Of a stretch of 64,000 bases of DNA, positions 15,004-25,400 are shown piece by piece. The notes beneath the pieces were generated by a model, which did not search any database, was not told the DNA's origin, and saw only the letters and a list, made by a program, of their open reading frames with translations. The position numbers were made by a program, and so were the translations under genes. The stretch's first letter is position 1, and every line of letters begins with the position of its first letter. The stretch comes from Micromonospora pisi (GTDB lineage: Bacteria; Actinomycetota; Actinomycetes; Mycobacteriales; Micromonosporaceae), in contig NZ_RBKT01000001.1 in the NCBI RefSeq assembly GCF_003633685.1, forward strand, positions 2,604,001 to 2,668,000, in the 5' to 3' direction.

Positions 15004-16361
15004 ATGTCGTCATCGCTTGCCCGGCGGGCATCCCGCAGGCCCGTACCGACCTGCGTCCGGCGGTCACCGTGCTCTCCGGGTTCTGGCCCTCCGCCACCTT
15101 CGCGGTGGCCCGCGCCCTGCTCGCCGACGACCCGACACTGCTGCTGGTCCGGCACGACCTGACCGACGTACGGCACGGAACCGTGCGCCGGATCGTCCGC
15201 GACCAGACCGGGGTGATCGAGGACGAGGCGATCACGCTGGCCCACGGCTGTGTCTCGTGCACACTGCGCGAGGACGTCCTGCCCACCCTGGCCCGACTGG
15301 CCCGGACCCGGCCCGGACGGGACCTGATGCTGATGCTGCCCGAGGTGGTCGAACCCGAGGCGGTCGCCGTCGCGTGTGCGTACTGCCTGCTCGACGGGGT
15401 GCCGGTCACCGACCTCGTCCGCTTCGACTCGTACGTGACCGTGGTCGACGCCGAACACCTGCTCGACGGCCTGGGCAGCACCGACGACCTGGTGACCCTC
15501 GGCATCGAGGCCGCCGAGGAGGACGACCGCGCACTCGCCGACGTCATCTCCCGGCAGATCGAGTACGCCGACACCGTCCTGCTCTGGGGCGAGTCCCCCG
15601 ACGGCGCGTACGAGACCGGGCAACTGGCGGTCCTGCTGCACCGGATGGCGCCGTGGGCCGTACACGTCAGCGCCGCCACCCAGCGACGGGTCGACGTCAC
15701 CGCCCTGCGGGGGCAACTTCGGCACACCCACCGGCACCGCCCGGAGACACCCGGCGTACTGGCCCGGGGCATCGAGGGCTACCCGCTCGGCGTACACGCG
15801 CCACTGCCTGACTCCGGCGTGGTCTCCGCGGTCTTCCGCGCCCGCCGCCCGTTCCACCCGACCCGGCTGCACGACGTGCTGGAGACGGTCACCGGGGAAG
15901 CCCTGCGCTCCCGTGGCCACCTCTGGCTGGCCAGCCAACCACAGACCGCGGTCGCCTGGGAGTTCGCCGGCGGCGGACTGAGCCTCGGCACCCTGGGTCG
16001 CTGGCTGGTCGACCTGCCGCCCGAACACTGGATCGAGGCGAGCGAGCAGCGCCGGCTCGCCGCCGACCTGGACTGGGATCCGTACTACGGGGACCGGAGC
16101 AACCACCTCGTCTTCATCGGCCTCGACCTCGACCCGGTGGAGATCCACCGACTGCTCGCCGGTTGCCTGCTCACCGACACCGAGTTGGCCGACGGGGAGT
16201 TGGAATGGCGGGCATATCCCGACCCGTTCGCTGGTTGCTTCCCCATCGGCGACGACCACGATCCCGCCGGGCGGCAGCCCGAAATCGCCGGGCAGCGGCC
16301 CGAATCCGGCGGGCAGCGGCCCGAGCTGGAATCAACACCGGAAGGAACCGAACCACAGTGA
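15004..16361 (+). CDS. COG0523 (CobW-like) protein with lost GTP-binding motifs
   Basis: About 440 residues related to the COG0523 zinc-chaperone GTPases and to the intact paralogue at 16757-18052. The P-loop (GFLGAGKTS there) reads GFWPSATFA and NKTD is replaced by WGESP, so GTP binding should be lost. The metal-motif region survives as GCVSC (GCICC in the paralogue), with the C-terminal domain ([19 protein letters not shown] type) complete. Ends in a repeated GQRPE tail. The ATG at 15004 has a good AAGGGA site but is one frame off the body, which has no near start codon; a small indel between 15004 and about 15060 is likely. GTG 14934 is in frame but lies upstream of the promoter. Operon with rpmE2. 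Confidence 0.72.
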
Positions 16362-16609
16362 AACCGAACATCCACCCCGCCTACCGCTACGTCGTCTACC
16401 GCGACCGCAGCGCCGACTTCGCCTTCCTCACCCGGTCCACCGCCAACAGCGAGAAGACCATCGAGTGGAGCGACGGCAACACGTACCCGGTGATCGACGT
16501 GGAGATCTCCTCCGCCAGCCACCCCTTCTGGACCGGCCGCCAACGCCTGCTCGACACCGCCGGACGGGTGGAGAAGTTCCGCGCCAAGTACGCCCGCCAC
16601 AACCGCTGA
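16358..16609 (+). CDS. rpmE2: 50S ribosomal protein L31 type B (zinc-free)
   Basis: 83 residues. [42 protein letters not shown] and [20 protein letters not shown] are diagnostic of type B L31; the CxxC of type A is absent. GTG start at 16358 overlaps the pseudo-GTPase stop (GTGA), so it is translated from the same Zur-controlled mRNA. Type B L31 replaces the zinc-binding form and lets the cell recover ribosomal zinc. Confidence 0.95.
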   Translation: MKPNIHPAYRYVVYRDRSADFAFLTRSTANSEKTIEWSDGNTYPVIDVEISSASHPFWTGRQRLLDTAGRVEKFRAKYARHNR

Positions 16610-16660
16610 CCCCCACCCCCTCCCCCGTCCCCCGTTCCCCCCGTTCCCCCGTTCCCACCT

Positions 16661-16722
16661 CGTTGATCATGAAGTTGGCGCGCCCCGGCAGCGGGAATTC
16701 TGCGCCAACTTCATGATCGACG
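16661..16722. terminator. Terminator-like inverted repeat, probable dispersed element
   Basis: 17-bp perfect stem, GATCATGAAGTTGGCGC (16665-16681) with its complement at 16702-16718, extended by three further pairs after one mismatch. The loop is 20 bases. It lies between convergent rpmE2 (forward) and the COG0523 gene (reverse). From memory, GATCATGAAGTT palindromes are common between genes in Micromonosporaceae. Confidence 0.7.
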
Positions 16723-16756
16723 GGGCGGGATCCGGGGGTGGGTGGGAGCGGGTGGG

Positions 16757-18052
16757 TCAGGGGTGGTTGTCGACGTCGGCGAGGTCCCACTCGGGGAAGG
16801 GGTCGGGCAGCGTCGGCCAGGCCCGCTCCCCGATCGCCAACTCCCGCTCGCCGAGCAGGCAACCCGCCAACGCGGCCCGTAGCGGCTCGACCGCCAGGTC
16901 CACGCCGATGAAGACCAGTTCCTGCTGGCGGTCGCCGAAGACCGGGTGCCAGCGCGCGGTCAGCTCGGCCCGCTCCGCCGGGTCGTCCGGCCACTCACCG
17001 GAGACGACCACCGGCACCCCGACCGGGTCACACCGGCCGGCGGGCCCGGCCTGGGACCAGAGCGCCTGTACGCCGGGACGGCTGGCCAGCCAGAGGAACC
17101 CCTTCGAGCGCAGTACGCCGTACGCGGCGAGTCCGCCGCCGGTGAACAGGTCCCAGAGCCGCTGCGGGTGGAACGGGGCGGCCGCCCGGAAGACGGTGCT
17201 GCTGATGCCGTACTCGATGGTCTCCGGGATGTGCGTGCCGTTCAGCTCGGCGACCCAGCCGGGCGCGGTCTCGGCCCGCTCGAGGTCGAAGCGTCCGGTG
17301 TGCAGCACCTCCGGCAGCGCGACCCGCCCGTGCGTGGCGCGCACCTGCCGGGCGCCGGGGTTGAGGCGGGTGAGCAGGGCCTCGACGGTGGCGAGTTCGG
17401 CCGGCTCGACCAGGTCGGTTTTGTTGACCACGAGTACGTCGGCGAACTCGATCTGGTCGACCAGCAGATCGGCGATGGTCCGGTCATCCTCGTCGTACGC
17501 GGCCAGCCCACGCTCCTCCAACGACTCGCCCGCGTCGATCTGGGCGATCAGTTGGGCCACGTCCACGACGGTGACCATGGTGTCGAGCCGGGCCAGGTCG
17601 TCGAGCACCCAGCCGCCGTGCTGCCGATCGGCGCTCGCGGCGCTTTCGGTGGGCGCGGTGGGCGCGGCGGTGTCGGCCGGCGCGGGTCCGGTATCGATGC
17701 CGAAGGCGAAGGTGGCGGCGACCGGCATCGGTTCGGAGATGCCGCTGGACTCGATCAGCAGGTAGTCGAACCGGCCCTGCCGGGCCAGCCGGGCCACCTC
17801 CTCGAGCAGGTCGTCCCGGAGCGTGCAGCAGATGCAGCCGTTGGTCAGTTCGACCAGGCGTTCCTCGGTCCGGGAGAGTGCGCCGCCCTCCCGGACCAGC
17901 GCGGCGTCGATGTTCACCTCGCTCATGTCGTTGACGATCACCGCGACCCGGAGCCCGTCCCGGTTGCCGAGTACGTGGTTGAGCAGGCTGGTCTTGCCCG
18001 CGCCGAGGAATCCGGAGAGCACGGTCACCGGCAGCCGCGACGGGAGCGTCAT
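16757..18052 (-). CDS. COG0523 family GTPase (zinc chaperone type)
   Basis: 431 residues from ATG 18052. Complete G3E GTPase: Walker [16 protein letters not shown] (CxCC metal-binding motif), [11 protein letters not shown] (G2/Walker B region) and NKTD. The C-terminal CobW_C domain follows ([22 protein letters not shown] ... ELVFIGVDL). Such proteins deliver zinc to client enzymes under scarcity (ZagA/YciC group). A Pro/Ala-rich loop (about residues 120-145) interrupts the GTPase domain. Its ATG overlaps the rpmF stop by the ATGA arrangement, so the two are coupled and share the promoter near 18256. Confidence 0.93.
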   Translation of the reverse strand: MTLPSRLPVTVLSGFLGAGKTSLLNHVLGNRDGLRVAVIVNDMSEVNIDAALVREGGALSRTEERLVELTNGCICCTLRDDLLEEVARLARQGRFDYLLIESSGISEPMPVAATFAFGIDTGPAPADTAAPTAPTESAASADRQHGGWVLDDLARLDTMVTVVDVAQLIAQIDAGESLEERGLAAYDEDDRTIADLLVDQIEFADVLVVNKTDLVEPAELATVEALLTRLNPGARQVRATHGRVALPEVLHTGRFDLERAETAPGWVAELNGTHIPETIEYGISSTVFRAAAPFHPQRLWDLFTGGGLAAYGVLRSKGFLWLASRPGVQALWSQAGPAGRCDPVGVPVVVSGEWPDDPAERAELTARWHPVFGDRQQELVFIGVDLAVEPLRAALAGCLLGERELAIGERAWPTLPDPFPEWDLADVDNHP

Positions 18053-18228
18053 CCCTCCCCCACCACCTGACGACCCTTGTAGAGACCGCAGTGGGCGCAG
18101 GCCCGGTGCGGCAGCACCTTCTCCTGCCGGGGGCACGGGCAGGTGACCAGGGTGGGCGGGCTCGCCTTCCACTGGGCGCGACGGTGCCTGGTGTTAGCGC
18201 GCGAGGTACGGCGCTTGGGTACGGCCAT
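18049..18228 (-). CDS. rpmF: 50S ribosomal protein L32
   Basis: 59 residues, ATG 18228 with AAGGAGG upstream. [20 protein letters not shown] is diagnostic of L32. The zinc ribbon is partly altered: CPC (CxC) in place of the usual CxxC in the first pair, then CAHC in the second. It could therefore be a weakly binding variant used with the zinc-free set. First gene of an operon with the COG0523 GTPase (four-base overlap). Confidence 0.93.
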   Translation of the reverse strand: MAVPKRRTSRANTRHRRAQWKASPPTLVTCPCPRQEKVLPHRACAHCGLYKGRQVVGEG

Positions 18229-18255
18229 CGGGGCCTCCTTCCAACCGCCATACGA

Positions 18256-18276
18256 TAACGGTACTCATTTTCGTTA
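18256..18276. promoter_or_regulatory. Zur-like site upstream of rpmF
   Basis: TAACG and CGTTA flank GTACTCATTTT. The half CATTTTCRTT is shared with the two boxes near 14910 and 14975, but the other half is poorly conserved. It is about 30 bases upstream of the rpmF start on the reverse strand. Confidence 0.45.
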
Positions 18277-18336
18277 AGCCGGTCCGGGGTACCGGAGAGA
18301 GGACGACCCGTACCGGAGAACTCGCGGCGACGAGGA

Positions 18337-19260
18337 ATGACCCCACGCGGACCGGGTAACAGGCGGCGTGACGTGGTGGAGGGCGACAATCCGGATACGG
18401 GGCCTCCCGGCGGTGCGCCCGGCACCGGTCGACTCCGGGCCCGGAGCCACCCCCGGGCCCGGCGGGCCGACCCGATGAGCGACCCGACCCGCCGCCCCGG
18501 TCGACGGGCCGCCCTGATGGCCACGCTCGGCACCGCCGTGGCGAACGCCGTCCCCGCGGTGACCGTGCTGCCCCGGGTCCGGCTGCGACTCTTTCCCCGG
18601 CTCAGCGGATTCGGTACGACCGACCACGTGGCGCTGACCTTCGACGACGGGCCGGACCCGGCCTCCACGCCCCGGTTCGCCGAAGCGCTCGCCGCACACC
18701 AGGTACGGGCGACGTTCTTCCTGCTCGGCTCGACCCTCGCCGACGCGCCCTCGGTGGGGCGGGACCTCGCCGCGGCCGGGCACGAGGTGGCCGTACACGG
18801 TTGGGCGCACCGGAACCTGCTGCTGCGCGGCCCGTACGCGACCCATCATGACCTGGCCCGGACCCGGGACCTGGTACGGGAGACGACCGGCCAGACGCCA
18901 CGCTTCTACCGGCCGCCCTACGGGGTGTTGAGCGCGTCGGCCCTGCTCGCGGCGAGACGGCTGGCGCTGAGCCCGGTGCTCTGGACCTGCTGGGGGCGGG
19001 ACTGGACGCGTACCGCCACCCCGGCGTCGGTGCTCGCCACACTCCGGACCGGGCTCGCCGGGGGCGGCACCATCCTGCTGCACGACTCCGACTGCGCCTC
19101 CGCACCGGGCGCCTGGCGGTCGAGCCTGGCCGCGCTGCCGTACCTGCTGGACGAGTGCGCCCGGCGCGGGTGGCGGGTGGGTCCGCTCGGCGAGCACGGG
19201 TTGCCACCCCGCCGGGCGGCACGGGTCAGCGCACCCGGTCCCGTACCTCACCCGGAATGA
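18337..19260 (+). CDS. Polysaccharide deacetylase (NodB domain)
   Basis: 307 residues from ATG 18337, or 261 from ATG 18475 (MSDPTRRPG), which has a weaker binding site. NodB motifs: TFDDGPDP (motif 1, residues about 105-112), HGWAHRN (motif 2) and RPPYG (motif 3); ILLHDSD near the end supplies a further active-site element. The N-terminal hydrophobic stretch (ALMATLGTAVANAVPAVTVL) could be a Tat/Sec-type signal or anchor after the RRPGRRAA run. It would remove N-acetyl groups from chitin-like or peptidoglycan substrates at the surface. Its end overlaps the glycosyltransferase end by 35 bases (convergent). Confidence 0.85.
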   Translation: MTPRGPGNRRRDVVEGDNPDTGPPGGAPGTGRLRARSHPRARRADPMSDPTRRPGRRAALMATLGTAVANAVPAVTVLPRVRLRLFPRLSGFGTTDHVALTFDDGPDPASTPRFAEALAAHQVRATFFLLGSTLADAPSVGRDLAAAGHEVAVHGWAHRNLLLRGPYATHHDLARTRDLVRETTGQTPRFYRPPYGVLSASALLAARRLALSPVLWTCWGRDWTRTATPASVLATLRTGLAGGGTILLHDSDCASAPGAWRSSLAALPYLLDECARRGWRVGPLGEHGLPPRRAARVSAPGPVPHPE

Positions 19261-20356
19261 TCACTTCGTCGGCCGGCCAGACCGCGGTCGGCGCCGCCGC
19301 CGAAACCGATGCCGCCGGGTGCGACCGGGCCCGGGAGCGGACCCGCGTACGTTGCCGCCGGGTGAGCACGCCACCGACCCGGTTCGCCCGGCGCAGCGCC
19401 TCGAACAGGCGGTACGCCCCGGTGGCGATGAGCCGGTGCTTGACCCCGGCGGCACCCGACGGAACCTGGTAGCCGGCGACCGGCCGGTACCGGCGGAACC
19501 GGTCGACCATGGCGGCGAAGAACTCCCGGCGCCGTGCCGCCGGCACCCGCTGGGCGTGCCCGAGCACCTGGAGGAAGTGCCAGACCATCCGCTGGAAGAC
19601 CAGTCCACGCAACCCGTCCCGGATCTCCGGACGGGCGGCCATGAAGGCGAAGACCCGGTCCCAGTGCGGAAAAAGTTCGAAGTGTCGATCGCTGACCGTG
19701 TGCGTGATCGCGCCGGTACGGCGCTGCCGGTAGGCGTAGCAGTCCCGGTCCAGCAGACTGATCCGCTCCGCCGCCAACATCAGCGGGAAGCTGAACGACA
19801 CGTCCTCGTACCAGCCGTCGCCGAAGCAGAGGCCGAGTTCGGTGAGGAACCGCCGTCGGACGATCTTGTTACAGGCGATGTGCAGTACGGAGAGGAGCGC
19901 GGGGCGGTCCGCCAGGGTGAAGACCTGCGGCGCGCCGGGCGGTCCGACCACCCGGGACACCGACTCGATCCGGACCCGGCCGTCCCAGTAGATCCGGCTG
20001 AACCCGGTCACGAGCAGATCGGGTCGGGTGTCGGCCAGCCGGTCGGCGACGGCGCCCAGGGTGCCGTCGGGCAGCCAGTCGTCGCTGTCGACGAACCAGA
20101 CGTAGGTGCCGGTCGCACGGGCCAGGCCGGCATTGCGCGCCTGGCCCAGCCCCCGGTTCCGGTCCAGGGTCACCACGTGCAGGCGGGGGTCGGTCGCCGC
20201 GTACCGGGCCAGGATGTCGGCACAGCCGTCGTCCGAGGCGTCGTCGACGGCGATCACCTCGAAGTCGGCGAAGGGTTGCCGCAGGATCGAGTCCAGACAG
20301 CGGGCCAGGTACTCCTCGACCCGGTAGACCGGGATGATCATGCTGAGCAGAGCCAC
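19226..20356 (-). CDS. Glycosyltransferase family 2
   Basis: 376 residues, GTG start at 20356 with GGAGG eight bases upstream. GT-A features in order: MIIPVYRVEEYLARCLDSIL, FEVIAVDDASDDGCADIL, GLGQARNAGLARATGTYVWFVDSDDWL (the DxD is DSDD). It then has a helical C-terminal part (ITHTVSDRHFELFPHWDRVFAF). No membrane helices. It resembles enzymes that glycosylate cell-wall teichoic or capsular polymers, but donor and acceptor are unknown. Convergent overlap of 35 bases with the deacetylase. Confidence 0.88.
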   Translation of the reverse strand: MALLSMIIPVYRVEEYLARCLDSILRQPFADFEVIAVDDASDDGCADILARYAATDPRLHVVTLDRNRGLGQARNAGLARATGTYVWFVDSDDWLPDGTLGAVADRLADTRPDLLVTGFSRIYWDGRVRIESVSRVVGPPGAPQVFTLADRPALLSVLHIACNKIVRRRFLTELGLCFGDGWYEDVSFSFPLMLAAERISLLDRDCYAYRQRRTGAITHTVSDRHFELFPHWDRVFAFMAARPEIRDGLRGLVFQRMVWHFLQVLGHAQRVPAARRREFFAAMVDRFRRYRPVAGYQVPSGAAGVKHRLIATGAYRLFEALRRANRVGGVLTRRQRTRVRSRARSHPAASVSAAAPTAVWPADEVIIPGEVRDRVR

Positions 20357-20591
20357 TGGTCTCGACCTCCGGAGAGCGCACGGACCGGACGGTCGTCGCC
20401 CCCCGGCTGACCTAAAACTCAGGCATATATATGACGATCGACACCCTCGATTGGTTGCTGGCCTGTCGAAAGTTGGACACGCGTGCGTCTGTTCGGCCAG
20501 CACCACGACGGCAACGGCCCGAACCCGCCGGACCAGGGGGCGGGAGTAGGTTCGGGGCGACGGCTGCGTGACGGCGAGGGAACGGGGCGAC

Positions 20592-21077
20592 ATGGGCGAC
20601 GTACAGCGCAGGCTCGAATCGTTGGGGCTCAGCCTGCCGCCGGCCCTGCGACCACCGCCGGGAGTGCGGCTGCCGTTCGAGTCGGTCCGGCTCTTCGGCG
20701 ACCGTGCCGTGATCTCCGGGCACGGGCCACAGAATCCGGACGGTTCGATCGGGGGGCGACTCGGCCGGGTGGGGCTGGACCTCGACATCGCCGACGGTTA
20801 CGAGTCGGCCCGGCTGACCGCGCTGTCGATGCTCGGCAGCCTGCATCGCGCCCTCGGCGACCTCGACCGGATCCAGGCCTGGGTACGGATCTTCGGCATG
20901 GTCCGCGGCGTTCCGGACTTCGACCAGCAGCCCGCCGTCATCAACGGCTGTTCCGACCTGATCCTGGAGGTGTTCGGCCCGGAGGTCGGCGCGCACGCGC
21001 GCAGCGCGGTGGGCATGGCCGAGTTGCCGTTCGGCCTCCCGGTGGAGATCGAGGCCGAGGTCGTCATACGCTCCTGA
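20592..21077 (+). CDS. RidA/YjgF-family protein
   Basis: 161 residues from ATG 20592 (GAGGGA about ten bases upstream; GTG 20568 is an alternative). ISGHGPQNPDGSIGGRLG, ARLTALSMLGSLHRALGDLDRIQAWVRIFGMV and AVGMAELPFGLPVEIEAEVVI follow the RidA fold. Family members hydrolyse reactive enamine/imine intermediates or related ligands. The Arg of classical RidA is displaced, so it may belong to one of the Rid side groups. Monocistronic. Confidence 0.8.
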   Translation: MGDVQRRLESLGLSLPPALRPPPGVRLPFESVRLFGDRAVISGHGPQNPDGSIGGRLGRVGLDLDIADGYESARLTALSMLGSLHRALGDLDRIQAWVRIFGMVRGVPDFDQQPAVINGCSDLILEVFGPEVGAHARSAVGMAELPFGLPVEIEAEVVIRS

Positions 21078-21113
21078 ATCGCCGCCTCGGAGCCCGGGGT
21101 CAGGTCTCCGCGA

Positions 21114-21674
21114 TCAGGTGCCGGCGATCCAGTTCCAGGCGTTCACCACCCACTCGGTCTGCCGCAGATAGGCCACTCCGACACCGGCCAGGAAGATTCC
21201 GGCGACCAGGTGTGCGCCTCGGGCGCTGCGTCGTACGCGGCCCAGTTGCCGTTCCAGCACGACCCGGCCGAGCAGCCGGGCCAGGGCGAAAAGACCGATC
21301 GCCACCAGCAGGGTGAGCAGGAAGGCCACCACCGGACTGGTGAAGTCGCCCCGGGCCGAGATCGCCCAGATGCCCCAGCAGACAAAGGCGAAGAGGCCGC
21401 CGAGGGTGCTCCAGTGGCTGCCCTTGCGCAGTTGCCGCAGGTGGTACGCGAGCGGCATCCGCTCCCGTGGCTCGTCCTCGATCGGCCAGCCGGTCCCGGT
21501 CTCCTCGTGTGGGGCGACGGGGAAGGACTCGGTGCTCCGCTCGCTCCGGGGTGCCCGTGGGCTGACCGAGGCCACCCCGCGTTGGAAGCCGTCCCGCTGT
21601 GGCGGCACCTCGACGGTCCGCTCTGCCCACGGCTGCGTGGTCTGGTCGGCCCACGGCTGCGTCTGGTCTGACAT
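21114..21674 (-). CDS. Membrane protein with short repeated N-terminal motif
   Basis: 186 residues. The cytoplasmic N-terminus has a small duplication (TQPWADQTTQPWAERT) and a charged stretch. Three hydrophobic segments follow: LGGLFAFVCWGIWAIS, SPVVAFLLTLLVAIGLFALARLL and GAHLVAGIFLAGVGVAYL. ATG 21674 follows AGGA. I do not recognise the family; similar three-helix proteins occur in related genera. The N-terminal direct repeat is visible in DNA at about 21620-21665 as two copies of a CCCACGGCTGCGT unit. Confidence 0.65.
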   Translation of the reverse strand: MSDQTQPWADQTTQPWAERTVEVPPQRDGFQRGVASVSPRAPRSERSTESFPVAPHEETGTGWPIEDEPRERMPLAYHLRQLRKGSHWSTLGGLFAFVCWGIWAISARGDFTSPVVAFLLTLLVAIGLFALARLLGRVVLERQLGRVRRSARGAHLVAGIFLAGVGVAYLRQTEWVVNAWNWIAGT

Positions 21675-21843
21675 CTGTTCCTGTCCTCCCCCATCGGGCC
21701 GGTGACCCGTCCCGATTCGAGGGTAACCAGAACACAAACCGTCCGCCCCGCCGGCATCGACCGATGACGGAATCGGGCATCGATCGACAGACCGACGAAG
21801 GTTGCCCACCTCTGGTCGACCGGGGGGCGGGTACCGTCGGCAC

Positions 21844-22275
21844 ATGGCTGATCCTGAGCGTCGTCGGCGGCGGCACCGGCACGGATCCACCGCCGGCCCA
21901 GACGGCAGCACCGACGACGGGACTCCGCAGGGGCGGTCGGCGAGCACCTCCGAGGTGCACGATCCGGTTGTCGAGCCCGACCCGCCACGTCGCTCGCCCG
22001 GCCCCGACCGACACCGGGGCGAAAGCAGTGGTGGCGGCGGACACCGGGGCGGCAACGGTGCCGGGCACGGCAACGGATCCGACGACCGGGACAGTGAACG
22101 CGGCCTGCGCGGCCTGATCGGATCGGGCGCCTCCCAGGTCGGCGTCAGCGCGGCGATGCGGGCGCGGGACGCGTCCCGCCCGACCGAGGCCGACCTGGCC
22201 GAAGCCGAACAGCGGGTGGTGGTGATCCGCCGCAACTGGGTGCCCCGCGAGGATCTGCCCCGCAACGGCCGCTGA
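21844..22275 (+). CDS. Hypothetical protein with disordered N-terminus
   Basis: 143 residues from ATG 21844. The first 90 residues are Arg/Gly/Ser/Asp-rich with no fold signal. The C-terminal 55 (LRGLIGSGASQVGVSAAMRA, EADLAEAEQRVVVIRRNWVP) have the even charge pattern of a small helical domain and look conserved. Codon bias supports coding. No recognisable family. Confidence 0.6.
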   Translation: MADPERRRRRHRHGSTAGPDGSTDDGTPQGRSASTSEVHDPVVEPDPPRRSPGPDRHRGESSGGGGHRGGNGAGHGNGSDDRDSERGLRGLIGSGASQVGVSAAMRARDASRPTEADLAEAEQRVVVIRRNWVPREDLPRNGR

Positions 22276-22490
22276 CCGCCCCGTCCGGAGCACCCGGCCC
22301 GTTCGGGACCTCCCCGTCGCGCGTCCGGGAGGTGTCCGGTCTCTTTGTCGTGGATCGGTCACTTGTGTTGCTGACACCGCGATAACTCTGCGTAAATCCG
22401 ACCCGTACGTTCCGCAGAGCGCGATGTCCCCAGCCCGCCCCCGCCGGACAGTCCGGCGCCGGGCGCGGAATCGCAGGTAGGGGGCAACGG

Positions 22491-25400
22491 ATGTCGGATC
22501 CACGAGAACATGTCGGCAACAACCGGGGCCGGCGACGGCAATCACTCGCCGTGATGCTCGTTCTCGTACTCGCGGTAGCCCTGGCGCCAGCGACAGCCAC
22601 CGCCGGCACCCGGAGCACGGCACCGGTCAGCCCCGAGGTGAGAGCCGCCGTACGTTCCGGGGCCACCGCCAACTTCCTCGTCTACCTGCGGGAACGGGCC
22701 GACCTGACCGGCTCGGCCCGACGGGGCGACTCGAACGCTCGCGCCGTCGAGATCCACCGTCGGCTCACCGAGACCGCGCTCCGTACCCAGCGGGGGCTGG
22801 TAGCCGAGCTGACCACGAGAAAAGCGCGGCACACGGCGTACTGGATCAGCAATGCCGTACGGGTGGAAGGCGACCAGGCCCTGGTCGACGCGATCGCGGC
22901 CCGCCCCGAGGTGGAACGGATCGTGCCGTCGCGCAGCTACCCGCTGGTCGAACCGAAGCCGGTCGAGCGGGCCGAGGTGGCCGAGGCCGAGTGGGGCCTG
23001 CTCAACATCGAGGCACCCCGGGTCTGGGACGAACTGCACGTACGCGGGGAGACAGTGGTCGTCGCGAACATCGACACCGGAGTCGAGTACGACCACCCCG
23101 CGCTGGTCGCCGGCTACCGGGGCAACCAGGGCAACGGCACCTTCGACCACAACTACAACTGGTACGACCCGTCCGGCGTCTGCCCGGACGCCGTCCCCTG
23201 CGACAACGACTCACACGGCACCCACACCATGGGCACCATGGTCGGCAGCGACGGCCCGGAGAACCGGATCGGGGTCGCGCCCGGCGCCCGGTGGATCGCC
23301 GCCAAGGGCTGCGAGTCCAGTAGTTGCTCCGACGCGGCACTGCTCGCCGCCGGCCAGTGGGTGCTCGCCCCGACCGACCTCGACGGCCACAACCCCCGCC
23401 CCGACCTGCACGCCGACATCGTCAACAACTCGTGGGGCGGTGGCACCGGCGACCGCTGGTACGCCGACACCGTGGACGCCTGGCGGGCGGTCGGCATCTT
23501 CCCGAACTTCTCCACCGGCAACACCGGTCCGGAGTGTGGCACCGCCGGCTCCCCCGGCGACTACCCGCACTCCTACGCCGCCGGTGCGTACGACAGCGAC
23601 AACGTCATCGCCGGCTTCTCCAGCCGGGGCGCCTCCTCGGTCGACGGCGGGATCAAACCGAACATCGCCGCCCCGGGGGTGGCGATCCGTTCCAGCGTGC
23701 CGGGGCACTCGTACGACTTCCTCAGCGGCACGTCGATGGCGGCACCGCACGTCGCCGGCACGGTGGCGCTGCTCTGGTCGGCGGCGCCGACGTTGCGCGG
23801 GGACCTGGCCGCGACCGAGGCACTGCTCGACGGCACCGCCGCCGACGTCGACGCGGTCGAGTGCGGCGGCACAGTGGACGACAACAACACGTTCGGCGAG
23901 GGCCGGCTCAACGCGTACCAGGCGGTCAAGGCCGCCCCGCGTGGGCCGGTCGGCACCGTGACCGGCACGGTGACCACCGCGGCCGGTGGCGACCCGGTCC
24001 CCGGTGCCCGGGTCAGCGCCGCCGGGCGTGCGGTCAGCACCGGCGACGACGGCCGCTACTCGCTGGTGCTGCCGGCCGGCCGGCAGACGGTCACCGCCGC
24101 CGGCTACGGCTTCGTCGCCCAGACCGCGACCGTCGAGGTGCCCGAGGATGGTTCGGTCACCCGGAACTTCGCCCTGGTGGCGGCGCCGACCGTGACGGTC
24201 TCCGGACGGGTCAGCGACGGCTCCGGCCACCGCTGGCCGCTCTACGCCGCGATCGAGGTCCCCGGCCGCCCCGGTGGCCCGGTCTTCACCGACCCGGTCT
24301 CCGGCCGGTTCCGTTTCGCCGTGCCGGGCAGCACCACGTACCGGATCACCACGACCGCCCGCTACCCCGGCTACCCGCCGGTGACCACCACGTTGAAGCT
24401 CGGTGCCACGGACAAGACCACGAACATCGCGGTGCCGGTCGGAGCGGACTGCCTCGCCCCCGGGTACGCCAACGCCGACGGCGGCTGCGTCACCGTGCCG
24501 GGCGGCCTGGTCGTCGGCTTCACCACGGACCAGAACACCTCGGCCCCGCTGACCGGGGTCAGGGTGGTCCGCGCGGACCAGGCGACCGGGCAACCGTACG
24601 GGCTGTCGGCGGCGACGCCGGACGATCCGAACCTGCCCGACGGCTTCTACTCGCTCTTCTCCAACCGGGTCGGCAGCCTCCAGTTCCAGGCCGGGCGGTC
24701 CGGGTACGCCACCTCGTCGACAGCGGTGGTGGTGGCCGGGGACAGCGTCAAGCGGGCCGACTTCGCGCTGCAGGCCGGCCGGTTGACGGTCGACCCGCCC
24801 AGCGTGCTGACGCACCAGCCGTACGGCAGCACCCGTACCGCCACGGTCACCCTCACCAACACCGGGAGCGCCCCGGCCGAGGTCGAGGCGCTGGAACGCC
24901 CCGCCTCGTTCGGCCCGCTCTCCCGGCCCGGTGCCCCGCTGGTGGAGCGGAAGGTCACCGGCACCGGCACCGGCACCGGCACCGCTTCCCGGGCCGGTGC
25001 GTCCCGCCCGGCGCTCGGCACCTCCCCGTACCGGGGGGACCCGGTCTCGGCCGGTGCACCGCTGTCGGCCGGCACCGCGCCCGCCGGGGCGTTGTCGGCG
25101 GCGGCGAGGGGCACCACCCGGTACCCGTCGGCCGCACAGGGCTGGTCGCCCGTCGCCGACCTCCCCTCCCCCGGATACGACAACGCGGCCGCGACCTGGG
25201 GCGGCCGGGTCTACACCGCCGGCGGCGGCCTCGGGGAGGGCAACGCGCACCACGCCTCGGTCTACGACCCGGCCACCGACAACTGGGCCCGGTTGCCGGA
25301 CCTGCCCGGCGGACGTGCCAAACCGTCGATGGCGATCGCGAACGACAAGATCTACGTGGTCGGCGGCTGGGCGGAGGACGAGGACGACTGGAACGCCCCG

